In this document: positions 1-8,215 of the stretch, in pieces
Position numbering within the stretch: the stretch's first letter is position 1
Layout of the letters: each line of letters opens with the position of its first letter
Assembly (NCBI RefSeq): GCF_008080435.1
Contig: NZ_VRKN01000006.1
Location: 186,001-250,000 of the forward strand
Reading direction: 5' to 3'
Source of the DNA: Enterobacter asburiae
Lineage (GTDB): Bacteria > Pseudomonadota > Gammaproteobacteria > Enterobacterales > Enterobacteriaceae
DNA length: 64,000 nt
Notes under the pieces: generated by a model
Told to the model about the DNA's origin: nothing
The model's database searches: none
Seen by the model: only the letters and a program-made list of their open reading frames with translations
Translations under genes and position numbers: made by a program

Positions 1-90
1 GTCAACTTAAAACGGATATTTTGTTTAGTCTTTTGCAGGCCTGGTGAGAGGAATGCAGCTTAAGCGACAAAAAGATCAGGAAAATCACTG

Positions 91-106
91 TGGAAAACGC
101 TTGCGC
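91..106 (-). promoter_or_regulatory. PurR box upstream of carAB
   Basis: On the minus strand this reads GCGCAAGCGTTTTCCA, a good match to the 16-bp PurR operator consensus (central CG flanked by GCAA and TTTTC). In E. coli PurR binds at the equivalent place and represses carAB P1 together with PepA and IHF. A GATC site (74-77) lies about 15 bp closer to carA, as in E. coli. Confidence 0.75.
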
Positions 107-147
107 GCCTGGTTTAATAAAAAATAACGCGATGGAGCACAATAAAG

Positions 148-163
148 TGGACCAAATGGTCAA
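148..163. promoter_or_regulatory. RutR operator upstream of carAB
   Basis: TGGACCAAATGGTCAA is a near-perfect RutR palindrome (consensus TTGACCANNTGGTCAA). RutR senses uracil/thymine and activates carAB P1 in E. coli from a site upstream of the PurR box. Position relative to the PurR box agrees with that arrangement. Confidence 0.8.
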
Positions 164-325
164 AATTTACATTTCAGCAACGTCAAATCTCAACAACAGA
201 TAGACTTTTAGAGACTTAAAGAAAAATACTACATGAGACAGGAAAAATAAAAGGGCAATAATATATTGCCCTATGCAATCAAGCAATTACGACTGCAATA
301 ACCACATCACGATGGGTAATAATGC

Positions 326-1162
<837 letters not shown>

Positions 1163-1275
1163 TTAAAATGATGTAAACCGTTTTCAGAGTAACCAGCCAT
1201 CTCGCAGGCTGCCACTAAAAACACCCATAATTAGAATTTAATGTGAAACCGTAGTCGTTATCAGTAAAAGACATA

Positions 1276-2283
1276 CTAAACGAAACCGCAGGATCCTCTG
1301 ACCACCAGCGCTGGCGGCAGAATGATACGTTTCGGCGGTTCGGTATTCCCCTGAATTCGGCTGTAAAGCAGCTCGCCGGCTTTACGGCCTATCTCTTTTG
1401 CCGCCACCGACACGGTGGTCAACGCTGGCTGGACCAGTGCCGCCTCGGTGATATCGTCAAAACCGACGAGGGCAAAGTCACGGCCAGGTTCTCGCCCCAG
1501 TTTACGCAGCGCCTGCATCACGCCCAGCGCCACAATATCCTGATAGCAAATCGCAGCGCTGATGGCGGGATATTCCAGTAATAATGCCTCCGCCACGCGT
1601 GCACCATCGCTCTGGCTGGCCTGCGACGTCCTGATCCAGGCCGGATTGGGCGTCACCCCATATTCCAGTAGCTTGCTGGTAAACCCGCCTATGCGCTGCG
1701 CCCGCGAGCCTGAGTTCTGGCTTCCCCCGATAAACGCAATCTGGCGATGGCCCATTCTGAGCAGATGCTCTGTCGCCATCTGCGTACCAAGGAAGTTATC
1801 GGTGCCGACAAAATCGAAATCCGGATCGTTAAGCGGGCGCACGACCATGATAGCCGGAATGTTACGCCGCTTCAGCCCATCAAAAAAAGCCTGAGGCGTT
1901 TCCCGGGCCGCGCACAGCACCATCCCGGCAACGTTGTTACGCATCAACGAATCGACAAATTTTTGCTGCCGCTCTGCGGATTCCTCACTGTTCGCCAGAA
2001 AGAGCATCAGTTCGTGGCGTTCCATCTCGTGGCTTAGCCCGGCCGTCATCTCACCGTAAAACGGGTTGGTGATGTCGTGCAGCAGTAGCCCTACCTGGTT
2101 ACTGCTGCGGTTACGTAAATTGGCCGCCGTCTGGTTGTAGACATAGCCCGTCTCATCCAGCGCCTTGAGCACGCGCTCACGCGTACTTTGCGAAATACGG
2201 CCTTTGTTACAGAGCACCATTGAGACCGTCGCCGTTGACACGCCAGCGCGTTTCGCGACGTCTGCCAGTGTAATACCCGTCAT
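1276..2283 (-). CDS. LacI-family repressor of the adjacent sugar PTS/isomerase cluster
   Basis: A 335-residue LacI/GalR-type regulator. Residues 4-50 form the helix-turn-helix and hinge (TLADVAKRAGVSTATVSMVL is the canonical recognition segment). The remainder is the periplasmic-binding-protein-like effector domain, with the typical segment VGFDDI near the C-terminus. An AAGGAG ribosome-binding site precedes the ATG. The gene is divergent from the isomerase/PTS operon across 187 bp. Palindromes of a LacI-type operator lie 25 bp upstream of its own start, 26 bp upstream of the divergent operon and 42 bp upstream of the distal cupin operon, so it probably represses itself and both transcripts (inference). 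The effector is unknown, probably a sugar phosphate or the free sugar of this pathway. Confidence 0.9.
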   Translation of the reverse strand: MTGITLADVAKRAGVSTATVSMVLCNKGRISQSTRERVLKALDETGYVYNQTAANLRNRSSNQVGLLLHDITNPFYGEMTAGLSHEMERHELMLFLANSEESAERQQKFVDSLMRNNVAGMVLCAARETPQAFFDGLKRRNIPAIMVVRPLNDPDFDFVGTDNFLGTQMATEHLLRMGHRQIAFIGGSQNSGSRAQRIGGFTSKLLEYGVTPNPAWIRTSQASQSDGARVAEALLLEYPAISAAICYQDIVALGVMQALRKLGREPGRDFALVGFDDITEAALVQPALTTVSVAAKEIGRKAGELLYSRIQGNTEPPKRIILPPALVVRGSCGFV

Positions 2284-2307
2284 GCTGTCTCCTTGCGTTT
2301 CATTCCA

Positions 2308-2323
2308 GATTAATCGAATAACC
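2308..2323. promoter_or_regulatory. Putative LacI-type operator in front of the repressor gene
   Basis: GATTAATCGAATAACC is an imperfect palindrome with a central CG, as expected for LacI/GalR operators. It shares 15 of 16 bases with the site at 2430-2445. Its position just upstream of the repressor start suggests autoregulation. Identified by inspection only. Confidence 0.65.
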
Positions 2324-2342
2324 TGTTTTTTGCATTTTTCCC

Positions 2343-2358
2343 TGTGAGTCTCTTCACA
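2343..2358. promoter_or_regulatory. Putative CRP site between the LacI gene and the PTS operon
   Basis: TGTGAGTCTCTTCACA has a perfect CRP core, TGTGA-N6-TCACA. It sits between the two operators in the divergent promoter region, where a cAMP-CRP site would be expected for a sugar-catabolic operon. No promoter hexamers could be assigned with confidence. Confidence 0.65.
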
Positions 2359-2397
2359 TTACCGCTGCCGATCGGCATTGCATTGCCATTTATGGCG

Positions 2398-2414
2398 GGT
2401 TAATCGCGTTAACC
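2398..2414. promoter_or_regulatory. Possible additional operator-like palindrome
   Basis: GGTTAATCGCGTTAACC keeps both half-sites (GGTTAA and TTAACC) of the cluster's operator but with one extra central base. It may be a weak or secondary repressor site near the PTS operon start point. Less certain than the two 16-bp sites that flank it. Confidence 0.4.
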
Positions 2415-2429
2415 ACTCTTCTCAAACGC

Positions 2430-2445
2430 GGTTAATCGAATAACC
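2430..2445. promoter_or_regulatory. Putative LacI-type operator of the isomerase/PTS operon
   Basis: GGTTAATCGAATAACC is a 16-bp palindrome with a single mismatched pair, centred on CG. It lies 26 bp before the ATG at 2471, where bound repressor would block transcription. It is nearly identical to the sites at 2308-2323 and 8172-8187. Confidence 0.7.
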
Positions 2446-2470
2446 TTAACTAACGATGATGGAGGATACC

Positions 2471-4213
2471 ATGACAACCTACGATAAATTTCCCACGGTA
2501 ACGGTACACGGCTATGACGATTGCGCATGGCAGAGCTGGGAGACTATTGCCAGCGCCCTTCACGCCAGAATCGATCCGCACAGCCGTACCGTGCTGGTGA
2601 TTGATTGCTATCCAGGCGTGCGCATGGCTGAGATTGAAGACAACCTGCTGCCATGGTTGCAGCCGACGCTGACGATTAACGCTGAACAGGCGCGGCGAGA
2701 AGCGCGAGCCTTGCATGAAATGCTGGCGCGGAACCTTACCGACGATCGCGTCTTTGGCGTGCTCTCCTGCCACCAGCTCGCCGAATTTTTCGATCCTGCG
2801 CGTCTGGATGCCCTGCAGACACAGGTCAGCCAGTCTTCTGCGGGGCTGATTGTGATTTACGGGCCTGGTGCTTCCCTGATCCATCCCGGCGATGTGCTGG
2901 TGTATGCCGATCTTCCGCGCTGGGAGATCCAACAGCGTATGCGCAGCGGCGAGACGGGGAACTGGGGCGCAGGGAACCAGCACGAGGATATGCTTCGTCG
3001 CTACAAGCGGGCTTTTTTTGTTGAGTGGCGCGTCTTCGATCGCCATAAAACGCCCCTGCTCAGGCGCGCCGATTTTTTACTGGATACCACCCGGGCACAG
3101 CAGCCCGCAATGGTCAGCGGCGAGGCGCTGCGCGCCGGGCTGGCCCAGACGACCACGCAGCCATTTCGCGTCGTACCGTTTTTCGATCCCGGCGTGTGGG
3201 GCGGCCAGTGGATGAAACAGCAATTCGATCTCGATCCCTCTGCACCCAATTACGCATGGTGTTTTGACTGCGTGCCCGAGGAGAACAGCCTGTTACTGCG
3301 TTTTGGCGCGGTGCGGATCGAGATCCCCTCTCAGGATCTGGTCTTGCTTGAGCCCCGCGCGCTGCTGGGCGAGAAAGTTCACGCGCGTTTCGGCGCGGAG
3401 TTCCCGATCCGCTTTGACTTCCTGGACACCATCGGTGGCCAGAATCTGAGCTTCCAGGTTCACCCCGTTACGGAGTACATCCAGCAGCAGTTTGGGATGC
3501 ACTATACCCAGGATGAGAGTTATTACATCCTGGAAGCCGAGCCGGGTGCTGTCGTCTATCTGGGTACCAAAACCGGCACCGACCCTGAGGCCATGATGGA
3601 CGATCTCAGGCGCGCTGGTCGCGGTGAAAAACCGTTTGATGACGCCCGGTTCGTTAATCAGATCCCGGCGAAAAAACACGACCATTTCCTGATCCCGGCA
3701 GGGACGGTGCACTGCTCCGGCGCAGGAACAATGGTACTGGAGATCAGCGCCACGCCATTTATCTTCACCTTCAAACTGTGGGACTGGGGCCGCCTGGGCC
3801 TGGACGGGCTGCCGCGTCCGGTACACCTGGAGCATGGCGAAAAGGTGATCGACTGGCAGCGCGACACGCAGTGGGTCCATCACCATCTGGTGAATCAGTT
3901 TGAACCCATTGCAGAAGGAAAGCGCTGGCGCGAAGAACGCACCGGCCTGCACGAACGTGAATTTATTGAAACGCGCCGCCACTGGTTTAGCGAACCCGTT
4001 GTGCATCACACCGATGGCGGGGTGAATGTGCTGAACCTTGTGGAGGGCGAGACCGCTATTGTCGACAGCCCAACCGGCGCTTTCGAGCCGTTTACCGTTC
4101 ATTACGCCGAAACCTTCATCATCCCGGCCAGGGTGGGCAAATACCGTATCTCACCTCCCGCCAGCGCCTCTGAACAGCCGCTGGCCACCATCAAAGCCTG
4201 GGTAAGGAGCTAA
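2471..4213 (+). CDS. Class I mannose-6-phosphate isomerase-like protein with extra N-terminal domain
   Basis: A 580-residue protein. The C-terminal two thirds resemble type I phosphomannose isomerases. Predicted zinc ligands are Gln329 and His331 (LSFQVHP), Glu349 (DESYYIL) and His414 (PAGTVHC), followed by the KLWDWGR segment typical of the family. The first ~200 residues are not part of ordinary ManA. They include an IDCYPG strand, LVYADLPRWEIQQR and FVEWRVFDRHK, resembling a uridine-kinase-like fold without a recognisable P-loop. I chose the ATG at 2471 because GGAGG lies 5 bases upstream; an in-frame ATG at 2456 lacks such a site. It is the first gene of the PTS operon, 2 bp before EIIA. 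It probably isomerises the phosphorylated sugar delivered by the PTS, but the substrate is unknown. Confidence 0.82.
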   Translation: MTTYDKFPTVTVHGYDDCAWQSWETIASALHARIDPHSRTVLVIDCYPGVRMAEIEDNLLPWLQPTLTINAEQARREARALHEMLARNLTDDRVFGVLSCHQLAEFFDPARLDALQTQVSQSSAGLIVIYGPGASLIHPGDVLVYADLPRWEIQQRMRSGETGNWGAGNQHEDMLRRYKRAFFVEWRVFDRHKTPLLRRADFLLDTTRAQQPAMVSGEALRAGLAQTTTQPFRVVPFFDPGVWGGQWMKQQFDLDPSAPNYAWCFDCVPEENSLLLRFGAVRIEIPSQDLVLLEPRALLGEKVHARFGAEFPIRFDFLDTIGGQNLSFQVHPVTEYIQQQFGMHYTQDESYYILEAEPGAVVYLGTKTGTDPEAMMDDLRRAGRGEKPFDDARFVNQIPAKKHDHFLIPAGTVHCSGAGTMVLEISATPFIFTFKLWDWGRLGLDGLPRPVHLEHGEKVIDWQRDTQWVHHHLVNQFEPIAEGKRWREERTGLHEREFIETRRHWFSEPVVHHTDGGVNVLNLVEGETAIVDSPTGAFEPFTVHYAETFIIPARVGKYRISPPASASEQPLATIKAWVRS

Positions 4214-4215
4214 CG

Positions 4216-4644
4216 ATGATTCATTTTATTGTGGCAACCCATGGTCCGCTTGCCGCCGCGCTTCTGGAAAGTGGCCGGATGGTATACGGCGACCAGCCCG
4301 GCGTGCAGGCCGTTTGTCTGAACGAACAGGCGGGAATTGAGGGTTTCCGACGTGATTTTGGTGCTGCGCTGGACGCGGCGAGCGTCAACGCCGACGGCGT
4401 GCTGGTGTTGTGTGATATGCAAAGCGGCACGCCGTGGAACGTGGCGTGCGAGGCTGCGTTTAACCCGCACACACAGCCCCCGGTCGCCGTGGTCGCCGGC
4501 GTCAATTTCCCGATGCTACTGCAAACCGAAGACGTCATGATGGCATGTGATGTTCACCATGCCGCCGCGCAGATTATCGAACTGACTCTCCCGACGCTGA
4601 TTAAGGCGAAACCGGTGGATTCAGCACAGACAGACGATTTTTAA
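4216..4644 (+). CDS. PTS system mannose/fructose/sorbose-family EIIA component
   Basis: A free-standing 142-residue EIIA domain of the mannose PTS superfamily. It takes a phosphoryl group from HPr and passes it to EIIB. The active His9 sits in the N-terminal motif IVATHGPLAAALLES, and the VLVLCDMQSGTPWN segment is the second family hallmark. An AAGGAG site precedes the start. It is the second gene of a tightly packed operon (gaps of 2 and 10 bp), with EIIB, EIIC and EIID following in the usual order. Separate A and B polypeptides differ from the fused ManX of E. coli. Substrate cannot be inferred from this domain. Confidence 0.92.
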   Translation: MIHFIVATHGPLAAALLESGRMVYGDQPGVQAVCLNEQAGIEGFRRDFGAALDAASVNADGVLVLCDMQSGTPWNVACEAAFNPHTQPPVAVVAGVNFPMLLQTEDVMMACDVHHAAAQIIELTLPTLIKAKPVDSAQTDDF

Positions 4645-4654
4645 GGAGCCGCAT

Positions 4655-5149
4655 ATGAGTATTTCTTTTGTACGTATTGACGATCGCGTCATCCATGGGC
4701 AGCTCATTACACGCTGGGCCCGGGAGCTCCCCTGTGACGGCATCGTTGCCATTGACGATGCCGTTGCGGCCGATCCGCTGCTGTCGTCGGTCATGAAAGG
4801 AGCCGTCTCTGACACCAAAGTGTGGCTGTTTGATACGGCAACGGCCATTGAAAAACTGCCAAAAGTGATCGCCAGTGAGAAACGCTATTTTGTGATTGGC
4901 AAATCGCCGCTCACGCTTCAGCGCATTGAACAGGCCGGAATCAGCCTGAAAAACAGCAATGGCAAAATTAACGTCGGGCCGATGAGTGCCAGGGCAAACA
5001 CGACCACCATCGGTCCGAATCAGTCAGTAACGACCGATGAAGCCGCGGCCTTCGAGTGGCTAACCGAGCGGGGACATACGATTGAATTTCGCCTGGTTCC
5101 CGATGCCAGTTTTTATAGCTGGCAGGACGCCAGACAGAAGCTGAAATAA
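4655..5149 (+). CDS. PTS system mannose/fructose/sorbose-family EIIB component
   Basis: A 164-residue EIIB of the mannose PTS superfamily, which phosphorylates the incoming sugar. The phosphorylated His14 is in the signature RIDDRVIHGQLITRWA. The later segment INVGPMSARANTT also fits the family. A strong AAGGAG site lies just upstream, and the next gene begins 10 bp after the stop. Length is normal for a stand-alone EIIB. Specificity lies mostly in EIIC/EIID and is not known. Confidence 0.93.
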   Translation: MSISFVRIDDRVIHGQLITRWARELPCDGIVAIDDAVAADPLLSSVMKGAVSDTKVWLFDTATAIEKLPKVIASEKRYFVIGKSPLTLQRIEQAGISLKNSNGKINVGPMSARANTTTIGPNQSVTTDEAAAFEWLTERGHTIEFRLVPDASFYSWQDARQKLK

Positions 5150-5159
5150 GGAGCAGATC

Positions 5160-5957
5160 ATGATTATCGAAGCGGCGTTAATTGGCCTGCTCTGTTATCT
5201 GGGCGCCCTCAGCAGCCCGTGGCTCTTAGGGTTAACCGGCGGCTGGTATCTTATCTCCCGCCCGCTTATCTCCGGAATGCTGGTTGGGGTGATTCTGGGC
5301 GATGTCAAAACCGGGATCATGATTGGCGTGGCGGTACAGGCGGTTTATATCGCGATGGTGACCCCCGGCGGCTCGATGCCCGCAGACCTTAACTTTGTCG
5401 CGTATCCGGCCATCGCGCTGGGGATCCTCTCCGGCAAAGGGCCAGAAGTGGCGGTTGCGCTGGCTGCAACCATTGGCATCGCCGGCACCATTCTCTTTAA
5501 TGCGATGATGGTACTGAACTCGTTCTGGAATCATCGGGCGGACGTCGCGCTTGAGCACGGCGACGAGCGCGGGATCTACCTCAACAGCGCCATCTGGCCG
5601 CAGGCGATGAATTTTGTGCTGCGCTTTGTGCCCACCTTTATCGCCGTCTTTTTCGGTGCACAATACATTAGCGGGTTTATGGACAGCCTGCCGCAGATCG
5701 TTCTCTCCACCATGAACGTACTGGGCGGTATTTTACCCGCCGTCGGTATCGCCATCCTGCTTAAGCAAATCATCAAAAGCTACACCATGCTCATCTATTT
5801 CCTGGTGTGCTTCGTCTGTATCGTTTTCCTGAAACTCAATATGGTCGCGCTGGTGATCGTCGGTGCCCTGCTGGCATTGATTCATTACAACTACAAACCC
5901 GAAACACCGCAGGCCGTGGCTTCAGCACCTGTCCCTGACGACGAGGATGAATTCTGA
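5160..5957 (+). CDS. PTS system mannose/fructose/sorbose-family EIIC component
   Basis: A 265-residue integral membrane protein with several hydrophobic segments, assigned as the EIIC (sugar channel) subunit of a mannose-family PTS. Family features include GVILGDVKTGIMIGVAVQ near residues 42-60 and the VTPGGSMPADL loop that follows. The short charged tail (PDDEDEF) is cytoplasmic. AAGGAG precedes the ATG. The stop codon overlaps the EIID start by one base, so the two membrane subunits are probably translationally coupled and act as a complex. Confidence 0.92.
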   Translation: MIIEAALIGLLCYLGALSSPWLLGLTGGWYLISRPLISGMLVGVILGDVKTGIMIGVAVQAVYIAMVTPGGSMPADLNFVAYPAIALGILSGKGPEVAVALAATIGIAGTILFNAMMVLNSFWNHRADVALEHGDERGIYLNSAIWPQAMNFVLRFVPTFIAVFFGAQYISGFMDSLPQIVLSTMNVLGGILPAVGIAILLKQIIKSYTMLIYFLVCFVCIVFLKLNMVALVIVGALLALIHYNYKPETPQAVASAPVPDDEDEF

Positions 5958-6775
5958 TGGAAGAACGTAAACTTACCCGCAAAGATCTGCGCCGCTGCTG
6001 GCGAGCGTGGATGATGCACAACCTCTCTTCAATGAGCTTTGAACGTCTGGAGTCCTTCGGCTTCTGCCTGAGCATGTTGCCGGTGGCAAAAAAGCTCTAT
6101 CCCGATGCAACTCAACGCACCGAGATGCTGCGCCGTCACGCCTCTTTCTATAATACAGAGCCACAGATTGGCGCGATCGTTAACGGTATGGCGCTGGGCC
6201 TGGAGGAGAAAAAAGCCAACGGCGAGCCGATTGACGGTGAAACCATTAACACCCTGAAGGTTGGCCTGATGGGGCCAATTGCCGGGATCGGCGATTCGAT
6301 GATCCCGGGGATGTTGATCCCGATCCTCCTCAGTATCGGGATGGCACTGGCGGCAGGCGGGAATATCCTCGGCCCGCTGTTTTACACTGTCGCCTGGCTG
6401 GCCATTATCATCCCCGGCTCCTGGTTCCTGTTTCTCAAAGGCTACCAGATGGGTTCCGGCTCCGTGGAGATGCTGGTCAGCAGCAAATCCACGCGGCTAC
6501 GGGAAGCGCTCTCGCTGCTGGGGGTATTCGTCATGGGCGGCGTGGCGGCCAGCTACGTGAAGCTCGGCACCGGGCTGGAGTTCATCACCCAGGATGGGGT
6601 CAACATTCACGTGCAGCAGATGCTGGACGGTATTTTCCCGCAGCTGCTTCCGCTGGCCGTGGTGCTGGGCACCTGGTATCTGATGGCCAAACGCGGCGTA
6701 TCGCCGGTAAAAGCCATGGTATTGCTGCTTATACTCGCGGCGCTGGGCGTGGCGTCCGGTTTGTTTGCAGGATAA
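5957..6775 (+). CDS. PTS system mannose/fructose/sorbose-family EIID component
   Basis: A 272-residue EIID, the second membrane subunit specific to mannose-family PTS. Recognised from the N-terminal KLTRKDLRRCWRAWMMHN, the SFERLESFGFCLSMLPVAKKLYP stretch and SFYNTEPQIGAIVNGMALG, all diagnostic for PF03613-type proteins. The C-terminal part is hydrophobic with several membrane segments. It is the last gene of the plus-strand operon and converges on the cupin isomerase operon, with a strong GC-rich hairpin in the 27-bp gap. Confidence 0.93.
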   Translation: MEERKLTRKDLRRCWRAWMMHNLSSMSFERLESFGFCLSMLPVAKKLYPDATQRTEMLRRHASFYNTEPQIGAIVNGMALGLEEKKANGEPIDGETINTLKVGLMGPIAGIGDSMIPGMLIPILLSIGMALAAGGNILGPLFYTVAWLAIIIPGSWFLFLKGYQMGSGSVEMLVSSKSTRLREALSLLGVFVMGGVAASYVKLGTGLEFITQDGVNIHVQQMLDGIFPQLLPLAVVLGTWYLMAKRGVSPVKAMVLLLILAALGVASGLFAG

Positions 6776-6779
6776 GAGA

Positions 6780-6798
6780 ACCGGGGCAATGCCCCGGT
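6780..6798. terminator. Convergent hairpin between EIID and cupin isomerase genes
   Basis: ACCGGGGC-AAT-GCCCCGGT forms an 8-bp GC stem with a 3-base loop in the short gap between two convergent operons. There is no clear U-run on either side, so it may be a weak or Rho-assisted terminator or an mRNA end protector. Confidence 0.5.
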
Positions 6799-6802
6799 CC
6801 CA

Positions 6803-7573
6803 TCAGGGATGGAAGTTATTCCACAGCTCTGCGGTTTTATCCGGTCGCGAGATAAACTGAAACCGCGCCGGATCGTCGATAAACTGCTGATAAATCGGTG
6901 CATCAGTAATACCGAACTCGGGATAACTGCGCGGCGTAATCATCTGTAATCGCCCCGGCGTGTAATGACTATTTTGCTGCCAGACAATATGATTTCCCTG
7001 AACTAAGGGATACCACGCCAGACCTTTTCGCGCGCGAACGGTGTCATACTCAAAGCCATATTCCCGGTCACACCACGCCCCAAACGTCAGCGGCTCCTCG
7101 GGGGAGGCCGAAATCGTCGCATGTCCCCACCCGGGAGGAACCAGCACTTTTTCACCTGGCCCCGCGAGCACCGCAAAACAGCGCCCCGGATCGTCATCAA
7201 CATACTCCTGCATGTAGATAATCGCTTTACCCTGCCAGATCTCATACAGCTCAGGCGGCGACCATCCGCTATGCTGGCTAATGCGGTGAACATGCCCCTG
7301 GCTGCGAACCGGCTCATCGCCGAGCGTGCCTGCGGCGTAGGTGACCACGCCAAAAAGCAGCATCCGTTTTTCGAGCTCCGGCCTGTCCGCCAGACGCGCC
7401 ACGTCCATCGCGATGGCATACACCTGCTCTGGCCCTTCGCAGTCCGGATTGCGCAGCGACGGACGGATCTGATCCAGCGTGCGAATTTCCGGCATCGGGC
7501 CGGTCACGTCATCTCCGTAGCTAAAACCCAATGGCCGATGCGTGATAGCCATATTCAGTCCGATGTTAATCAT
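6803..7573 (-). CDS. Cupin-type glucose-6-phosphate isomerase family protein (longer paralogue)
   Basis: A 256-residue cupin of the archaeal-type phosphoglucose isomerase family (PF06560-like). Predicted metal ligands lie in SQGHVHRIS (two His), PPELYEI (Glu) and PPGWGHATIS (His). The start at 7573 is chosen because the ATG overlaps the stop of the upstream gene in ATGATTAA and is preceded by GGGAGG; the longer frame to 7663 would run over the upstream gene without a ribosome-binding site. It is translationally coupled to the shorter paralogue at 7566-8129. Together they may form a two-subunit isomerase or act on successive intermediates (inference). The sugar phosphate substrate is unknown. 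Confidence 0.82.
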   Translation of the reverse strand: MINIGLNMAITHRPLGFSYGDDVTGPMPEIRTLDQIRPSLRNPDCEGPEQVYAIAMDVARLADRPELEKRMLLFGVVTYAAGTLGDEPVRSQGHVHRISQHSGWSPPELYEIWQGKAIIYMQEYVDDDPGRCFAVLAGPGEKVLVPPGWGHATISASPEEPLTFGAWCDREYGFEYDTVRARKGLAWYPLVQGNHIVWQQNSHYTPGRLQMITPRSYPEFGITDAPIYQQFIDDPARFQFISRPDKTAELWNNFHP

Positions 7574-8129
7574 TGCGCGCCTCCCATCCCTGTGGGTGAT
7601 TGTCAGAGGCAAATACGCGAAGCGCAAAACCACCGACCAGCGCCGCATAGTCATGTCCGGCAACGCTGGACCAGACCGCCAGCGCAGAAAGCGTGTCCTG
7701 GCCTGTGTTAATCAGACGGTGTGCGGTATAAGAGGGAATGATGTGCACGGAACCGGCCTTCACGCGCTCAAGGCGCGCCTCACCGGACGCCGTCTGAAGT
7801 AGCAGCAAGCCGCAGCCGCGCAGGCCAAAATAGACCTCACCCTGTTCGCGGCGCTGGTGAAAGTGACCGCGCGTCATAAAAAACTCATCACCGATTTTGC
7901 CCGCGTAAAGATGGGTAACGCCGACGTACAGCGCTCCTTCACCCGACGGGGAGTCGAACATTTCAACGTCATAGACGCGCTGCTGCGGATCGCCGTCGCG
8001 CCAGGCGTTGTCGTTACTGAAAACGCCTGACAGATCGGCGAGATGTGTTGTCTTGCTGATAAACGGACCATTAGCGAATACACCGCTGGCCCATGCCACC
8101 TGAGGTGGCAGGATAACGTCAACGTTCAT
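7566..8129 (-). CDS. Cupin-type glucose-6-phosphate isomerase family protein (shorter paralogue)
   Basis: A 187-residue single-domain cupin matching archaeal phosphoglucose isomerase (cPGI). The motif GHFHQRREQGEVYF has the cPGI spacing H-x-H-x6-E, and the fourth ligand is in IPSYTAHRLIN. Length equals that of archaeal cPGI (about 190). It is the first gene of a two-gene minus-strand operon whose 86-bp upstream gap contains an operator-like palindrome shared with the PTS operon. Co-regulation with the mannose-family PTS is therefore likely (inference). E. coli K-12 has no equivalent here; its own phosphoglucose isomerase is the unrelated SIS-fold Pgi. Confidence 0.82.
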   Translation of the reverse strand: MNVDVILPPQVAWASGVFANGPFISKTTHLADLSGVFSNDNAWRDGDPQQRVYDVEMFDSPSGEGALYVGVTHLYAGKIGDEFFMTRGHFHQRREQGEVYFGLRGCGLLLLQTASGEARLERVKAGSVHIIPSYTAHRLINTGQDTLSALAVWSSVAGHDYAALVGGFALRVFASDNHPQGWEARND

Positions 8130-8171
8130 GTTTATCTCCGGCCCGAGGAGAACAACATGTCAAGCTTACCA

Positions 8172-8187
8172 GATTAAACGATTAACC
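8172..8187. promoter_or_regulatory. Putative LacI-type operator of the cupin isomerase operon
   Basis: GATTAAACGATTAACC is a 16-bp palindrome with central CG. It matches the two operators at 2308-2323 and 2430-2445 in most positions. It lies 42 bp upstream of the cupin operon start and downstream of the AlaX-like gene, so it would give the operon its own regulated promoter. Confidence 0.65.
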
Positions 8188-8215
8188 TCTTTACAAGGGT
8201 GCCTGTGTTGTCGGG

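Larger units (their letters stand above)
1..325 (-). promoter_or_regulatory. carAB upstream control region (carA itself off the edge)
   Basis: This 325-bp stretch downstream of dapB has no credible gene. It matches the layout of the enteric dapB-carA intergenic region, read on the minus strand toward position 1. A RutR-type palindrome, a PurR-type box and a GATC Dam site lie in the order and spacing known upstream of the carAB P1 promoter in E. coli. There the GATC is near -106, which would put the P1 start site and the arginine boxes just outside the window. Identification rests on the boxes plus synteny with dapB; carA is not visible. Confidence 0.8.
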
